The notes under the pieces were generated by a model. The model did not search any database. It saw only the letters and a list, made by a program, of their open reading frames with translations, and was not told where the DNA came from. Positions 10,093-17,824 of a stretch of 50,178 nt of DNA are shown here, in pieces (within the stretch, counting starts at the first letter, position 1; every line of letters begins with the position of its first letter). Position numbers and translations under genes: made by a program. Origin of the DNA: Terriglobia bacterium (GTDB lineage: Bacteria; Acidobacteriota; Terriglobia; Terriglobales; Acidobacteriaceae); assembly GCA_020073665.1 (NCBI GenBank), contig JAIQEU010000021.1, positions 1 to 50,178 on the forward strand, written 5' to 3'.

Positions 10093-10815
10093 CTACTTCT
10101 TAGGTGCGGGCTTCGGTTTCGAAGGGCGCCTCCCCGCGATACGCGACAACTCGTCCGGCACGGTTTGGCGCGCGCCCAGCAAGGCACGATAGTTGCCAAC
10201 GATGGCCGACGCGGTCTGGAACAGCGGCTCGTAGGCTGCCTGGTCGGGCGAGGGAGTTCCCTCGGCGGCAAAACACCGTGCCAGCACGACCGACGATTTG
10301 CCAAAGCGCTCCAACTGGATGCGGCTGGCGGGTGTACTGGTGCCCAACATAGCCGCGGGCGCGGTCACGGCGGAGGCGTTGTCTTCAATCGAGACTTGCA
10401 GCAAGTCCTTGGGATCGCGCACGCGAAAAACCAGGGTCTCGACCATGCTCTTAGGGTCGGTACTGAACGAATACTGCACGGTGGAGAACAGGGCTTGCAC
10501 GGAGAATTCGCGGCGAATGCGCACCCAGGTAGCGGTGGCGGCGTCGGGGGAGAACTGGGCGCCCGCCCCGGCCTGCAGGAAATCAGGCTTTTGCTCCAGG
10601 CTGGAGCGTCCGCGGGCTACTTCGAAATCCGCGCTGAACAGCGGCTGCTTGGGAATGCGGGAGAGGGCGGAGACAATCTCCTGCTTCTCCTCGGGCGAGG
10701 GCGAACAGACGTTCAGCATGTTCACCTTCACCTGCGGCTGGGCCGGAGCTTGTTGGGCGGGCAGCAGGGGTACAAGACCAATGCTGATCAGGGAAACCAG
10801 GATGTTTCGGAGCAC
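10093..10815 (-). CDS. Secreted protein of unknown function
   Basis: A 240-residue protein I cannot assign. It begins with a signal peptide (MLRNILVSLISIGLVPLLPAQQ). The mature part has VNMLNVCSPSPEEKQEIVSALSRIP, an alternating beta region (TWVRIRREFSVQALFSTVQYSFSTD), VFRVRDPKDLLQVSIEDNASA, and a lysine/proline-rich tail (RRPSKPKPAPKK). No catalytic motif stands out. It lies upstream of trxB on the same strand with a 64-base gap, so the two could be co-transcribed. It is convincing as a gene from its signal peptide, codon use and lack of competing frames, but the role is unknown. Confidence 0.72.
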   Translation of the reverse strand: MLRNILVSLISIGLVPLLPAQQAPAQPQVKVNMLNVCSPSPEEKQEIVSALSRIPKQPLFSADFEVARGRSSLEQKPDFLQAGAGAQFSPDAATATWVRIRREFSVQALFSTVQYSFSTDPKSMVETLVFRVRDPKDLLQVSIEDNASAVTAPAAMLGTSTPASRIQLERFGKSSVVLARCFAAEGTPSPDQAAYEPLFQTASAIVGNYRALLGARQTVPDELSRIAGRRPSKPKPAPKK

Positions 10816-10830
10816 GGAGGGATTTTATCA

Positions 10831-10892
10831 GGTGGCAGGGAGCAGATCGCAGGAAGCAGGTGGCAGGTTGCAGGTGGCAGGTTGGAAATGCT
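10831..10892. repeat. Degenerate tandem 'GCAGGTGGCAGGTT' repeat
   Basis: Short direct units GCAGG(T/A)(G/A)GCAGGTTGCAGG run through the gap between the divergent secreted-protein gene and the small + strand gene. Related text occurs on the other strand at 10976-11000 (CTCCCTGCAACCTGCCGCC) and near 1270-1290, so this is another family of dispersed intergenic repeat. Confidence 0.5.
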
Positions 10893-11016
10893 TCAGGACA
10901 ACCGGCCACCCTTCGTTTCATGGTTGCGGATGCAAAACGCGAGGGATCGCCGCGATCTGCGAGCCGAGTCCTGCTCCCTGCAACCTGCCGCCTGCTCCTG
11001 GCGGTAGAATCTCCTC

Positions 11017-11220
11017 ATGGCGAATCTTACCCTTGTTTATGGAATGCGGCTGCTGCCGGCGGACGAAGTGGTGGAGGTTGGCGACGCTACCCTCAAGCTA
11101 AAGAACGGACGCGAGGCCCACGTGACCATGCATCTGCTGGAAGGCAGCAAGGAAGACATCGAGAAGCAGCTGAAAACCAGTGTGGATGCGTTCTTCGACC
11201 TGTTCTACACCGAGCTGTGA
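11017..11220 (+). CDS. Small conserved-looking protein, unknown (67 aa)
   Basis: A 67-residue acidic protein starting MANLTLVYGMRLLPADEVVEVG. It is predicted by eye as two or three beta strands (ATLKLKNGREAHVTMHLLEG) followed by one helix (KEDIEKQLKTSVDAFFDLFYTEL). It has no signal peptide, membrane segment or metal motif. Its codon use matches its neighbours, and it starts after a repeat-filled gap. It sits 103 bases upstream of the PP2C phosphatase gene on the same strand. I do not recognise the family and give no function. Confidence 0.65.
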   Translation: MANLTLVYGMRLLPADEVVEVGDATLKLKNGREAHVTMHLLEGSKEDIEKQLKTSVDAFFDLFYTEL

Positions 11221-11263
11221 GAGAGCGAACACCGGACTGCGGACCTCGGACCTGAGCAGGCCT

Positions 11264-11313
11264 GGGTCTGGGGCCAAGATCCGGGTCTGGGGTCAGAGAT
11301 CCGGCTCTATAAT
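11264..11313 (+). promoter_or_regulatory. Tandem 20-nt repeat ending in a TATAAT box before the PP2C gene
   Basis: Two near-identical units (GGGTCTGGGGCCAAGATCC, then GGGTCTGGGGTCAGAGATCC) run up to a perfect TATAAT at 11308-11313, only 10 bases before the ATG at 11324. No good -35 is seen. If the TATAAT is used, the transcript would have almost no leader. The repeat may be an activator site or simply a duplicated spacer. Confidence 0.35.
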
Positions 11314-11323
11314 CGTCTAAATC

Positions 11324-13507
11324 ATGTCTCTGTCCTACCGCAACTTAGGTGCGCGTCTGAGTGCTTACGGCCTGTTGCCCACGAGCAAGGTGGCGTACGC
11401 GGCCTGGTACCTGGTAGCGGTGGACCTGCTGGCTTTCGGGCTGCAGTTGGTGCTGGGCCTGTTTAAGGCTTCTTACGGCCAGAGCCTGGGTGGATGGGTC
11501 ACGTTTCTTAGTTTTGTGGCTTCCCTGCTGCTGGCGATTCTCGCTTATCGCTGGCTGAAGGCCAAACTGCTGTGGCGGCTGCGCAACCGGCTGATCGTCA
11601 CCTACGTCTTCATCGGGGTAATTCCGGCAGTGTTGCTTTTGGCGATGGCAGGGGCCTCGCTTTACCTGTTCTCCGGACAGTTCGCCAACTTCGTAGTGAT
11701 TTCGGAATTGCGCACGCATCTGCGGAGCAACCAAGGTGTAAATGCAGCCATCGCCAATGAACTGGCGGCGCGGATGGAGCGCGGCGAGAAGCCGGTGGCC
11801 GATTCCCTGATCGGCCTGAAACAACGTGATCGCGAGTGGGCCGACCGCGAGGTCTGCAGCTGGTATGGAAGCAACCCGCTCCCCATGTGCGCAAAGGGCA
11901 CACCGGCACACCCGGCCCTGACTCTGCCTTCGAAACTTCCCGAGCAGTTCGAGGAGACCGTCCGCGACCACGGCAACCTGTATCTGCGGGCGGCAACCAC
12001 GCTCACAGTCGGTTCGCAGAAGCTGGTAGTGCTCTCCAGTGAGCCGCTGGACAAAGACCTGGTAGCGAAGCTGGCCGACGGCCTGGGCGTGATTACCCTG
12101 TACAGTTCGGGAATCGATTTGGACGAAGACCAGGCGAAGCCATCTGCCGGCGAGGCTCCCGGCAAGTCGGGGCTGTCGGTGAACATCGGGCCGCAGCAAT
12201 CCACCGGTGGGAGAATCAATGTCAAGCGCGGGAAAGAAGCACTGCATCCTGCGTTTAGCGTGGGGACGTTGGCATCGGCCAGCGGCAGCTTGGATCGCGA
12301 GATCACCTTCGGCACCCCGCTGCCGGTGGTGGATTGGGAAACCGGCCAGCGGAGGAAGGCTGGGGCTCTGCTGCTGGTACAGACGCGCCCGTCCCTGCTC
12401 TATGCCCGCCTGTTCGCCGCGCTGGCTGACTTCGCCAAGGGCGTGGAATCTGTCCTCTTCTTTATAGCGATTGTATTTGCCGTGATCGAGTTGCTGGCGC
12501 TGCTGATTGGCACGCGCCTGACGCGCACCATTACGGGAGCGGTGGCCCAGCTCTACGATGCCACCAAGCACATCAACCGCGGCGACTTCAAACACCGCAT
12601 CCCGGTGAAATCGAACGACCAGCTGGCCACGCTGTCGAACTCCTTCAACCTGATGACGGAGTCGATCGAGAAGCTGATCGTGGAACAGAAGGAAAAGCAA
12701 CGGCTGGAAGGCGAGTTGGCCATTGCCCAGGAAGTGCAGGCACAGCTGTATCCGCGGCAGACTTCGCAATTGGAATCACTGGAAGTGCACGGCTTCTGCC
12801 GGCCGGCACGCACGGTGAGCGGCGATTACTACGACTTCCTCACCTTGGACTCCGAGAAGTTAATTCTGGCGGTGGGCGATATCAGCGGGAAGGGCATCTC
12901 GGCGGCGCTGCTGATGGCGACGATTCACTCTGCGGTACGGGCCTACAGCCTGGAAGGGATGCCGGTGTTGCGCGAGCCGCTGGCCGTGGGCGCGGCCACC
13001 GGCACCGATGTGATGCTGGCCGCCGGCCTGCACGGGGCGGAGGTTTCTCCTGGAACCATGCTTTCGCTGCTCAACCACCAGCTTTACGAAAGCACGCCCT
13101 CGGAAAAGTATGCGACCTTGTTCCTGGGCACCTACGACGGGAAATCGCGCATTCTGCACTACAGCAACGGCGGACATCTGCCACCAATCATCCTGGCCGA
13201 AGACGGTTCGCTGCGCCGCCTGGAAGATGGAGGAACCGTGGTCGGGCTGTTTGACCACCAGAGCTACGACGAAGGTTCGGTCCAGCTACGCCGCGGAGAA
13301 ATCTTCCTGGCATACAGCGACGGAGTCACGGAGCCAGAGAACGATTTCGGCGAATTCGGCGAGCAGCGGCTGATTGATCTGGTGCAAGAAAACCGCGACC
13401 TGCCGCTGCCGAGAATCAGCGAACTGGTGACTGCGGCGGTGGATGACTGGATCGGCGCCAAAGAGCAACCGGATGACATCACGCTGGTGCTGGCCCGGGT
13501 GCGGTGA
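11324..13507 (+). CDS. HAMP-PP2C (RsbU/SpoIIE-type) membrane phosphatase
   Basis: A 727-residue sensor phosphatase. The N-terminal third holds about three membrane helices (AAWYLVAVDLLAFGLQLVL; LSFVASLLLAILAYRWL; YVFIGVIPAVLLLAMAGASLYL). A large extracytoplasmic domain follows, then a further helix (GVESVLFFIAIVFAVIELLALLIG). The cytoplasmic part is a HAMP linker (LYDATKHINRGDFKHRIPV), a coiled coil ending EVQAQLYPRQ, and a PP2C domain. Its motifs are VSGDYYDF, AVGDISGKGISAALLMA, YSNGGHLPP and AYSDGVTEPEN, with metal-binding Asp residues. Such proteins dephosphorylate anti-anti-sigma factors in partner-switching pathways. No partner genes are adjacent, so the target is unknown. Confidence 0.93.
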   Translation: MSLSYRNLGARLSAYGLLPTSKVAYAAWYLVAVDLLAFGLQLVLGLFKASYGQSLGGWVTFLSFVASLLLAILAYRWLKAKLLWRLRNRLIVTYVFIGVIPAVLLLAMAGASLYLFSGQFANFVVISELRTHLRSNQGVNAAIANELAARMERGEKPVADSLIGLKQRDREWADREVCSWYGSNPLPMCAKGTPAHPALTLPSKLPEQFEETVRDHGNLYLRAATTLTVGSQKLVVLSSEPLDKDLVAKLADGLGVITLYSSGIDLDEDQAKPSAGEAPGKSGLSVNIGPQQSTGGRINVKRGKEALHPAFSVGTLASASGSLDREITFGTPLPVVDWETGQRRKAGALLLVQTRPSLLYARLFAALADFAKGVESVLFFIAIVFAVIELLALLIGTRLTRTITGAVAQLYDATKHINRGDFKHRIPVKSNDQLATLSNSFNLMTESIEKLIVEQKEKQRLEGELAIAQEVQAQLYPRQTSQLESLEVHGFCRPARTVSGDYYDFLTLDSEKLILAVGDISGKGISAALLMATIHSAVRAYSLEGMPVLREPLAVGAATGTDVMLAAGLHGAEVSPGTMLSLLNHQLYESTPSEKYATLFLGTYDGKSRILHYSNGGHLPPIILAEDGSLRRLEDGGTVVGLFDHQSYDEGSVQLRRGEIFLAYSDGVTEPENDFGEFGEQRLIDLVQENRDLPLPRISELVTAAVDDWIGAKEQPDDITLVLARVR

Positions 13508-13553
13508 GAAGCTTCTAGCTTCCAGCTGTGAGCTCTCAGCTTTCAGCTCTCAC
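13508..13553. repeat. Dispersed repeat, 'AGCTTTCAGCTCTCAGC' class
   Basis: A run of AGCTTCTAGCTTCCAGCTG / AGCTCTCAGCTTTCAGCTC units directly after the PP2C stop codon. The same text occurs inside imuA (47015-47043) and, inverted, just before imuB (47243-47268). Confidence 0.6.
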
Positions 13554-13793
13554 CTCCAGGCGTTTGCGCCCATCTCTGCCAATCTCAAGGCTGAGGGCGG
13601 AGTGCTTCTTCTCGAGGCAGCCGCTTCACAGTTAGGGACCGAGCCTCCTGATGGGAGGCACAGTGCGCGACCGCAACCGGTGCGGCTGCCCCGAAGGCCC
13701 CGCGCACCCGCATCGCATAAGCAGGCACGCCCCGCGCGGGGCAAACTTCAAACAATCACATGGAAAAAGGGGGTCCGGACCCGGCGAAAATGG

Positions 13794-14078
13794 CTAGCAG
13801 ACCAGGGTGCAAAGCAAGGAGAGACGACTCGTCGAGGTGGGAGAAGCGGTAGTACTTCCGAAGTCGAACCGTGGTTCAAACAAATCGGCCGGAGTGGGTG
13901 GTCGGAACGCCACTGCGCCCGGCAATCGCGCCGGGGCCGAAGAGGCTCGAAGCTTGATGGTGATCGGGGCGGTGCCACTGTGGAAGGTGAAATCCGGCAG
14001 ATCCACCTGGGGCAGAATCAGGATGATGGCAAACAACGCCAACTCGAAAATTAGCAGTGTCCACTTCCAGCGGTTCAT
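13794..14078 (-). CDS. Small single-helix membrane protein, unknown
   Basis: A 94-residue protein that begins MNRWKWTLLIFELALFAIILILP, one strong N-terminal membrane helix or uncleaved signal. A short extracytoplasmic part follows (DFTFHSGTAPITIKLRASSAPARLPG). The last third is low-complexity (Ser/Thr/Leu) and less convincing. I do not recognise the family. The 13554-13793 stretch downstream shows no gene I can support. It is transcribed away from the NADH-linked operon. Confidence 0.55.
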   Translation of the reverse strand: MNRWKWTLLIFELALFAIILILPQVDLPDFTFHSGTAPITIKLRASSAPARLPGAVAFRPPTPADLFEPRFDFGSTTASPTSTSRLSLLCTLVC

Positions 14079-14417
14079 CCGTGATTCCCCGAAACCTGCA
14101 GGAGCTTAGGAGATTGGAATCGGCCCTGTCAAGGAGTCGGAATTCTCTATTCCCGAGGGCGATCCTTCCCTGTCCTGCCTTATCCCTTTAGATACAAGGC
14201 CCCGGCGGCGTCGCAGGGCGGATTCGCCATGATCCGCGGGTTAGGGACTATGGTTTCTGAGTTTGCTGGTAGCCGCGCACACCCCCGTGTGAGGCGGCTC
14301 ACCATGAGAGGTGGTTCGAATCACTGCCCGCGCGCCCAAGAAGCTTTCTAATCAAGCGTTGATCAGAGTGCGCGGCGGACGCGGTTAAGCAAGAGAATCC
14401 GCCAACCGGAGCGAATC
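14079..14417. other. 339-base gap upstream of the NADH-linked operon
   Basis: No protein gene is supported here. The gap holds a stable hairpin (14267-14304) followed by a T-arm-like GGTTCGAATCAC (14313-14324). Promoter elements for the operon are probably here but are not obvious. A clean tRNA cannot be folded from it. Confidence 0.5.
14267..14304 (+). other. Long imperfect hairpin in the operon leader region
   Basis: TGGT-AGCCGC-G-CACAC, loop CCCC, GTGTG-AG-GCGGCT-C-ACCA gives 15 paired positions with small bulges, about 115 bases before the small CxxC gene. No U-run follows, so it is not a simple intrinsic terminator. It could be a leader structure, a processed RNA or a repeat. Confidence 0.45.
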
Positions 14418-14663
14418 ATGGCAGACCACGAAATGCTCACATGCCCCTTGTGCCAAGGGTACGCCAAAGTAAGCCGCTCCGACCTGATTGGCCTGCTCAG
14501 CGATCGCGCGCTGCGGGAGAAAATCGAGAAGTACCTGGCTGAACTCACCGGAACGCAACCCGAGTTGGCTGGAGTGGGCGTCAAGGGATCGCGAGACTTC
14601 GAGAAGGATGTACACAGCTGGAATCCACAGCTACCCATGTGGAACCGAAGTCCGAAGGAGTAA
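14418..14663 (+). CDS. Small CPLCQG protein at head of NADH-linked operon
   Basis: An 81-residue protein reading MADHEMLTCPLCQGYAKVSR, followed by a predicted helix (LIGLLSDRALREKIEKYLAELT). It ends in a polar tail with WNPQLPMWNRSPKE. The single CPLCQG motif is the half-site of a CxxCxG zinc-knuckle type element, so it could bind zinc as a dimer; that is inference. The ATG follows GGAG with normal spacing. The next gene starts 47 bases later on the same strand, so co-transcription with the NuoE/F-like genes is likely. I do not recognise the family. Possible roles are a small accessory or regulatory protein. Confidence 0.65.
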   Translation: MADHEMLTCPLCQGYAKVSRSDLIGLLSDRALREKIEKYLAELTGTQPELAGVGVKGSRDFEKDVHSWNPQLPMWNRSPKE

Positions 14664-14709
14664 CTCCGGTCTTGGACAAGATTTCATAATTCGAATAAAG
14701 GCTGCCACC

Positions 14710-15231
14710 ATGCCGCAAGTCGAAATGGAAAAAGTGGAACCGCTGCTGGAGCAGTTCGAAGATCAGCGCATCAACCTTATCCCTATTCTCCAGGAAGTTC
14801 AGGACACCTACCGCTATTTGCCGCAAGAGGTGTTAAAGCGGATCTCGCGCAAGCTGCGGGTACCGCTGACCGAGGTGTACCAGGTGGCGACCTTCTACCG
14901 TTGCTTCAGCCTGGTTCCCCGGGGCAAACACGTGGTGCAGGTCTGCCTGGGCACGGCTTGCCACGTGCGCGGGGCGCCGCGGGTGCTGGACCGCATGCTG
15001 CGCGACCTGAAACTGGCAGGCCCGGGCACCACCCCCGATTTGCAGTTCACGGTGGAAACCGTGCGCTGCATCGGCTGCTGCGGACTGGCGCCAGTGGCGC
15101 GGGTGGATAACGCCAACACTCACCCCCACTTGACGCAAGCCAAGGTGGGTGGGCTGCTCAAGAAATATCAGGAAAAGGCCGAGGCGCCCAAGGCAGCCAA
15201 GCCGGACGAGGCGAGCCATGCTAAAGCTTAA
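14710..15231 (+). CDS. NuoE/HydC-like thioredoxin-fold [2Fe-2S] subunit
   Basis: A 173-residue 24-kDa-type subunit of NADH-linked oxidoreductases. The N-terminal helical part (LIPILQEVQDTYRYLPQEVL, then VPLTEVYQVATFY) is the family's signature. The [2Fe-2S] ligands are C79-x4-C84 and C120-x3-C124 (VCLGTACHVRG and VRCIGCCGLAP). The ATG at 14710 is the first start compatible with the family N terminus. The gene overlaps the next start by 14 bases, implying coupled translation. A C-terminal Ala/Lys-rich tail (about 20 residues) is extra. In complex I and in HydC this subunit pairs with the NADH/FMN subunit encoded next. The remaining complex I genes are absent here. Confidence 0.92.
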   Translation: MPQVEMEKVEPLLEQFEDQRINLIPILQEVQDTYRYLPQEVLKRISRKLRVPLTEVYQVATFYRCFSLVPRGKHVVQVCLGTACHVRGAPRVLDRMLRDLKLAGPGTTPDLQFTVETVRCIGCCGLAPVARVDNANTHPHLTQAKVGGLLKKYQEKAEAPKAAKPDEASHAKA

Positions 15232-17068
15232 GTCGCCCTACGAAATCAAGGAATTGCAACTGTGCCTGGAAGCCAGCGAAACCGCGCGGCCATGCATTTC
15301 GGTATGCGACGGCAGCGGCTGCAAGGCCTCCGGCGCCGACAACGTGATTAAGTCCCTGCGCGCGGAACTGGATAAGCGCGGGCTGCAGGGAACTATTGAC
15401 CTGAAGAGCACCGGTTGCCACGGCTTCTGCGAGAAGGGCCCGGTCATGATCGTATGGCCGGAGAAGGTCTTCTACAACGGAGTGAGCCTGAGCGACGCCA
15501 AGGACATCGTGAACAGCGTCAGCAACGGGCACAAGCCCGTGGAACGCCTGTTGTACAAAGACCCAGCTACGGGTGAACGCATCCTGCACGAGCACGATGT
15601 TCCCTTCTACGCGCGGCAGCAACGGATCCTTTTCGGCAACAACGGCAAACTGGATCCCAAAGACATCCGCGACTACATCAAGGTCGGCGGCTACAGCGCG
15701 CTGGGCAAGGCGCTGACCGATTTCTCGCCCGAGCAGGTAGTGGAGGCGGTCAAGCGCTCCGGCCTGCGTGGACGCGGCGGGGCCGGCTTCCCCACCGGGG
15801 TCAAGTGGGAAGCGCTGCGGAACAGCGCGGTTCGTCCGCGCTACATCGTGTGCAACGCCGACGAGGGCGATCCCGGCGCTTTCATGGATCGCAGCTTGCT
15901 GGAGGGTAATCCGCACAGCGTGATTGAGGGCATCATCATCGGCGCCTACGCGCTCGAGGCCAAGGAGGCGTACGTATACGTGCGCGCCGAATATCCGCTG
16001 GCGGTCGAGCACCTGACTGTGGCGATTCAGCAGGCGGAGAAAGCCGGACTGCTGGGCGACAACATTCTGGGCTCGAAAATGAGCTTCCGCATTCACCTGG
16101 TGCAAGGCGCGGGCGCGTTTGTTTGCGGCGAAGAGACTGCGCTGCTGGCCTCGATTGAAGGCAGGGTCGGCGAGCCGCATCCCCGGCCGCCCTATCCGGT
16201 GCAGAAGGGTCTCTGGGGCAAGCCGACGGTCATCAACAACGTGAAGACCTGGGCCAGCGTGCCGGTCATCATTAATAAGGGCGCGGACTGGTACGCGTCG
16301 ATCGGCACCGAACGCAGCAAGGGCACCATGGTTTTCTCCCTGGTGGGCAAGATCAACAACACCGGCCTGGTGGAAGTGCCCATGGGCATCACCCTGCGGG
16401 AGATGATCTACGAAATCGGCGGCGGCATCCCCAAAGGCAAGAAGCTCAAAGCCATCCAGATTGGCGGGCCGTCGGGCGGCTGCATTCCCGCCAGCATGAT
16501 TGACCTGCCCATCGACTACGAAGCCCTCACCCAAGCGGGCTCAATGATGGGCTCGGGCGGCATGGTGGTGATGGACGAAGACACCTGCATGGTGGACGTG
16601 GCCCGGTACTTCATGGAGTTTCTGGAAGAAGAGTCCTGCGGCAAGTGCTTCCCCTGCCGGGAAGGCACGCAGCAGATGAAGGGCATTCTCAACCGCATTG
16701 CGCAAGGCAAGGGTGAGGAGAGCGACCTGGAATTGCTGGACGATGCGGGCTGGATGATCAAGGAGACTTCGCTGTGTGGCTTGGGCCAGACGGCGCCGAA
16801 TCCGGTGCTGTCCACGCTGCGCTACTTCCGCGACGAGTACGAAGCCCACATCCGCGACAAGAAGTGCCCCGCGAAAGTGTGCCGCGAACTGATTGTGTAC
16901 CAGATTGACGAGACCATTTGCGACGGTTGCCACGCCTGCGTGCGGGTGTGCGCCTCCGAAGCCATTCTCGGCGAGAAAGACAAAGCCCATGAGATTGAGT
17001 CCGCCAAGTGCATCAAGTGCGGCGCCTGTCTCGAAGTCTGTCAACCCAAAGCCGTACTGGTTCACTAA
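15218..17068 (+). CDS. HydB/NuoF-like NADH:FMN subunit with extra Fe-S domains
   Basis: A 616-residue protein with HydB-type layout. It has an N-terminal thioredoxin-like [2Fe-2S] domain (C30, C35, C67, C71) and the FMN/NADH domain with GRGGAGFPTGVKW (186-197) and NADEGDPGAFMDR. A SLBB region follows, then the [4Fe-4S] site C474-x2-C477-x2-C480 with C520. The C-terminal 2x[4Fe-4S] ferredoxin domain has C568, C571, C574, C578 and C598, C601, C604, C608. NuoF of respiratory complex I lacks the first and last domains; bifurcating HydB and related soluble enzymes have them. I use ATG 15218, which overlaps the NuoE-like stop. Predicted role: exchange electrons with NAD(P)H in the cytoplasm and pass them to the two following subunits. 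Confidence 0.93.
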   Translation: MLKLKSPYEIKELQLCLEASETARPCISVCDGSGCKASGADNVIKSLRAELDKRGLQGTIDLKSTGCHGFCEKGPVMIVWPEKVFYNGVSLSDAKDIVNSVSNGHKPVERLLYKDPATGERILHEHDVPFYARQQRILFGNNGKLDPKDIRDYIKVGGYSALGKALTDFSPEQVVEAVKRSGLRGRGGAGFPTGVKWEALRNSAVRPRYIVCNADEGDPGAFMDRSLLEGNPHSVIEGIIIGAYALEAKEAYVYVRAEYPLAVEHLTVAIQQAEKAGLLGDNILGSKMSFRIHLVQGAGAFVCGEETALLASIEGRVGEPHPRPPYPVQKGLWGKPTVINNVKTWASVPVIINKGADWYASIGTERSKGTMVFSLVGKINNTGLVEVPMGITLREMIYEIGGGIPKGKKLKAIQIGGPSGGCIPASMIDLPIDYEALTQAGSMMGSGGMVVMDEDTCMVDVARYFMEFLEEESCGKCFPCREGTQQMKGILNRIAQGKGEESDLELLDDAGWMIKETSLCGLGQTAPNPVLSTLRYFRDEYEAHIRDKKCPAKVCRELIVYQIDETICDGCHACVRVCASEAILGEKDKAHEIESAKCIKCGACLEVCQPKAVLVH

Positions 17069-17079
17069 AGGAGAATGCC

Positions 17080-17811
17080 GTGCCTACGCTGACGATCAAC
17101 GGCATCGAAGTCCAAGTCGAAAAGGGGACGACGGTCCTGGAAGCTGCGCGCTTCCTGGGAATCCCCATTCCCACGCTGTGCCATGACGACGGCCTGGTGC
17201 CCTATGGCGCGTGCCGGCTGTGCCTGGTGGAGGTCTCGAACGGCAGAAAGCAGACGCTGCAGGCGTCGTGCTGCCTGCCGGCGGAAGACGGCCTGAAGGT
17301 GCTCACGCATTCGGCGCGGGTAGAGCGGGCGCGACGGCTGCTGGTGGAGATGTATGTGGCCGTGTGCCCGTCGTCCAAGCGCATTCAGGACATGGCGTCG
17401 GCCATGGGCGTGCGCCAGGTCCGCTACCAGGCCAAGCACGAGACCTGCATCCAGTGCGGTCTGTGCGTGCGCACCTGCGAGCAGCAGATGATGGCCGGGG
17501 CGATCGGCTTTTCCGGACGCGGGCTGAACCGCAGCGTCTCGCGCCCCTTCGACATGACCAGCGAGTTGTGCCGCCAGTGCGGTGCGTGCCTGTACGTCTG
17601 CCCGGTATGCGAGTCGCGCTGCCAGGGGCCGCAGGCCGAGAGCACGCTGTGCAACGGCTGCCTCAATATTTCGACCGTGTGCTTCCAGAGTTACGACAAT
17701 GCAATGTGTTTCCTCGAACCGTGCCATGCCTGCGAGATCGGCGGACCATTTCGTGCCGACGTCCAGGTAAAGCCTCGGTCGAAAGACTTTACCCGCATAG
17801 GGGAGAAATAG
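17080..17811 (+). CDS. HoxU/NuoG-N-like iron-sulfur subunit
   Basis: 243 residues from a GTG preceded by AAAGGAG. It carries a [2Fe-2S] plant-type domain (TLTINGIEVQVEKGTTVLEA; ligands C34, C45, C48 and C64 or C65). Two [4Fe-4S] sites follow: C123, C126, C129, C133 and C164, C167, C170, C174. The H-x3-C-x2-C-x5-C site normally found between these regions in NuoG/HoxU is not present; only C96 lies there. After the second ferredoxin site the protein has eight more cysteines (C177, C181, C191, C194, C201, C210, C215, C218), ending in CHACEIGG, which I cannot match to a known cluster. It has no hydrogenase or molybdopterin domain. It is probably the electron wire between the NADH subunit and the FMN protein encoded next. 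Confidence 0.88.
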   Translation: MPTLTINGIEVQVEKGTTVLEAARFLGIPIPTLCHDDGLVPYGACRLCLVEVSNGRKQTLQASCCLPAEDGLKVLTHSARVERARRLLVEMYVAVCPSSKRIQDMASAMGVRQVRYQAKHETCIQCGLCVRTCEQQMMAGAIGFSGRGLNRSVSRPFDMTSELCRQCGACLYVCPVCESRCQGPQAESTLCNGCLNISTVCFQSYDNAMCFLEPCHACEIGGPFRADVQVKPRSKDFTRIGEK

Positions 17812-17824
17812 TGGAGAAACTGTC

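Noticed and set aside
10831-10892. CRISPR array
   Set aside because: The repeated GCAGGTGGCAGGTT units are short, contiguous and degenerate with no spacers, and no cas genes are present.
11345-12769. 474-codon minus-strand frame antisense to the PP2C phosphatase
   Set aside because: It is Gln/Arg-rich, has no domain and mirrors the high-GC phosphatase gene, which has clear HAMP and PP2C motifs.
14235-14331. Possible tRNA (acceptor-like CGCGGGT/GCCCGCG and a TTCGAAT T-loop)
   Set aside because: The T-loop would be 8 bases with a four-pair stem, there is no acceptable D-arm or anticodon arm, and the central hairpin does not fit a class II variable arm. It was kept only as an unexplained structured region.
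15221-16534. 437-codon minus-strand frame antisense to the HydB-like gene
   Set aside because: No recognisable domain; the sense frame has full Fe-S and NADH motifs.
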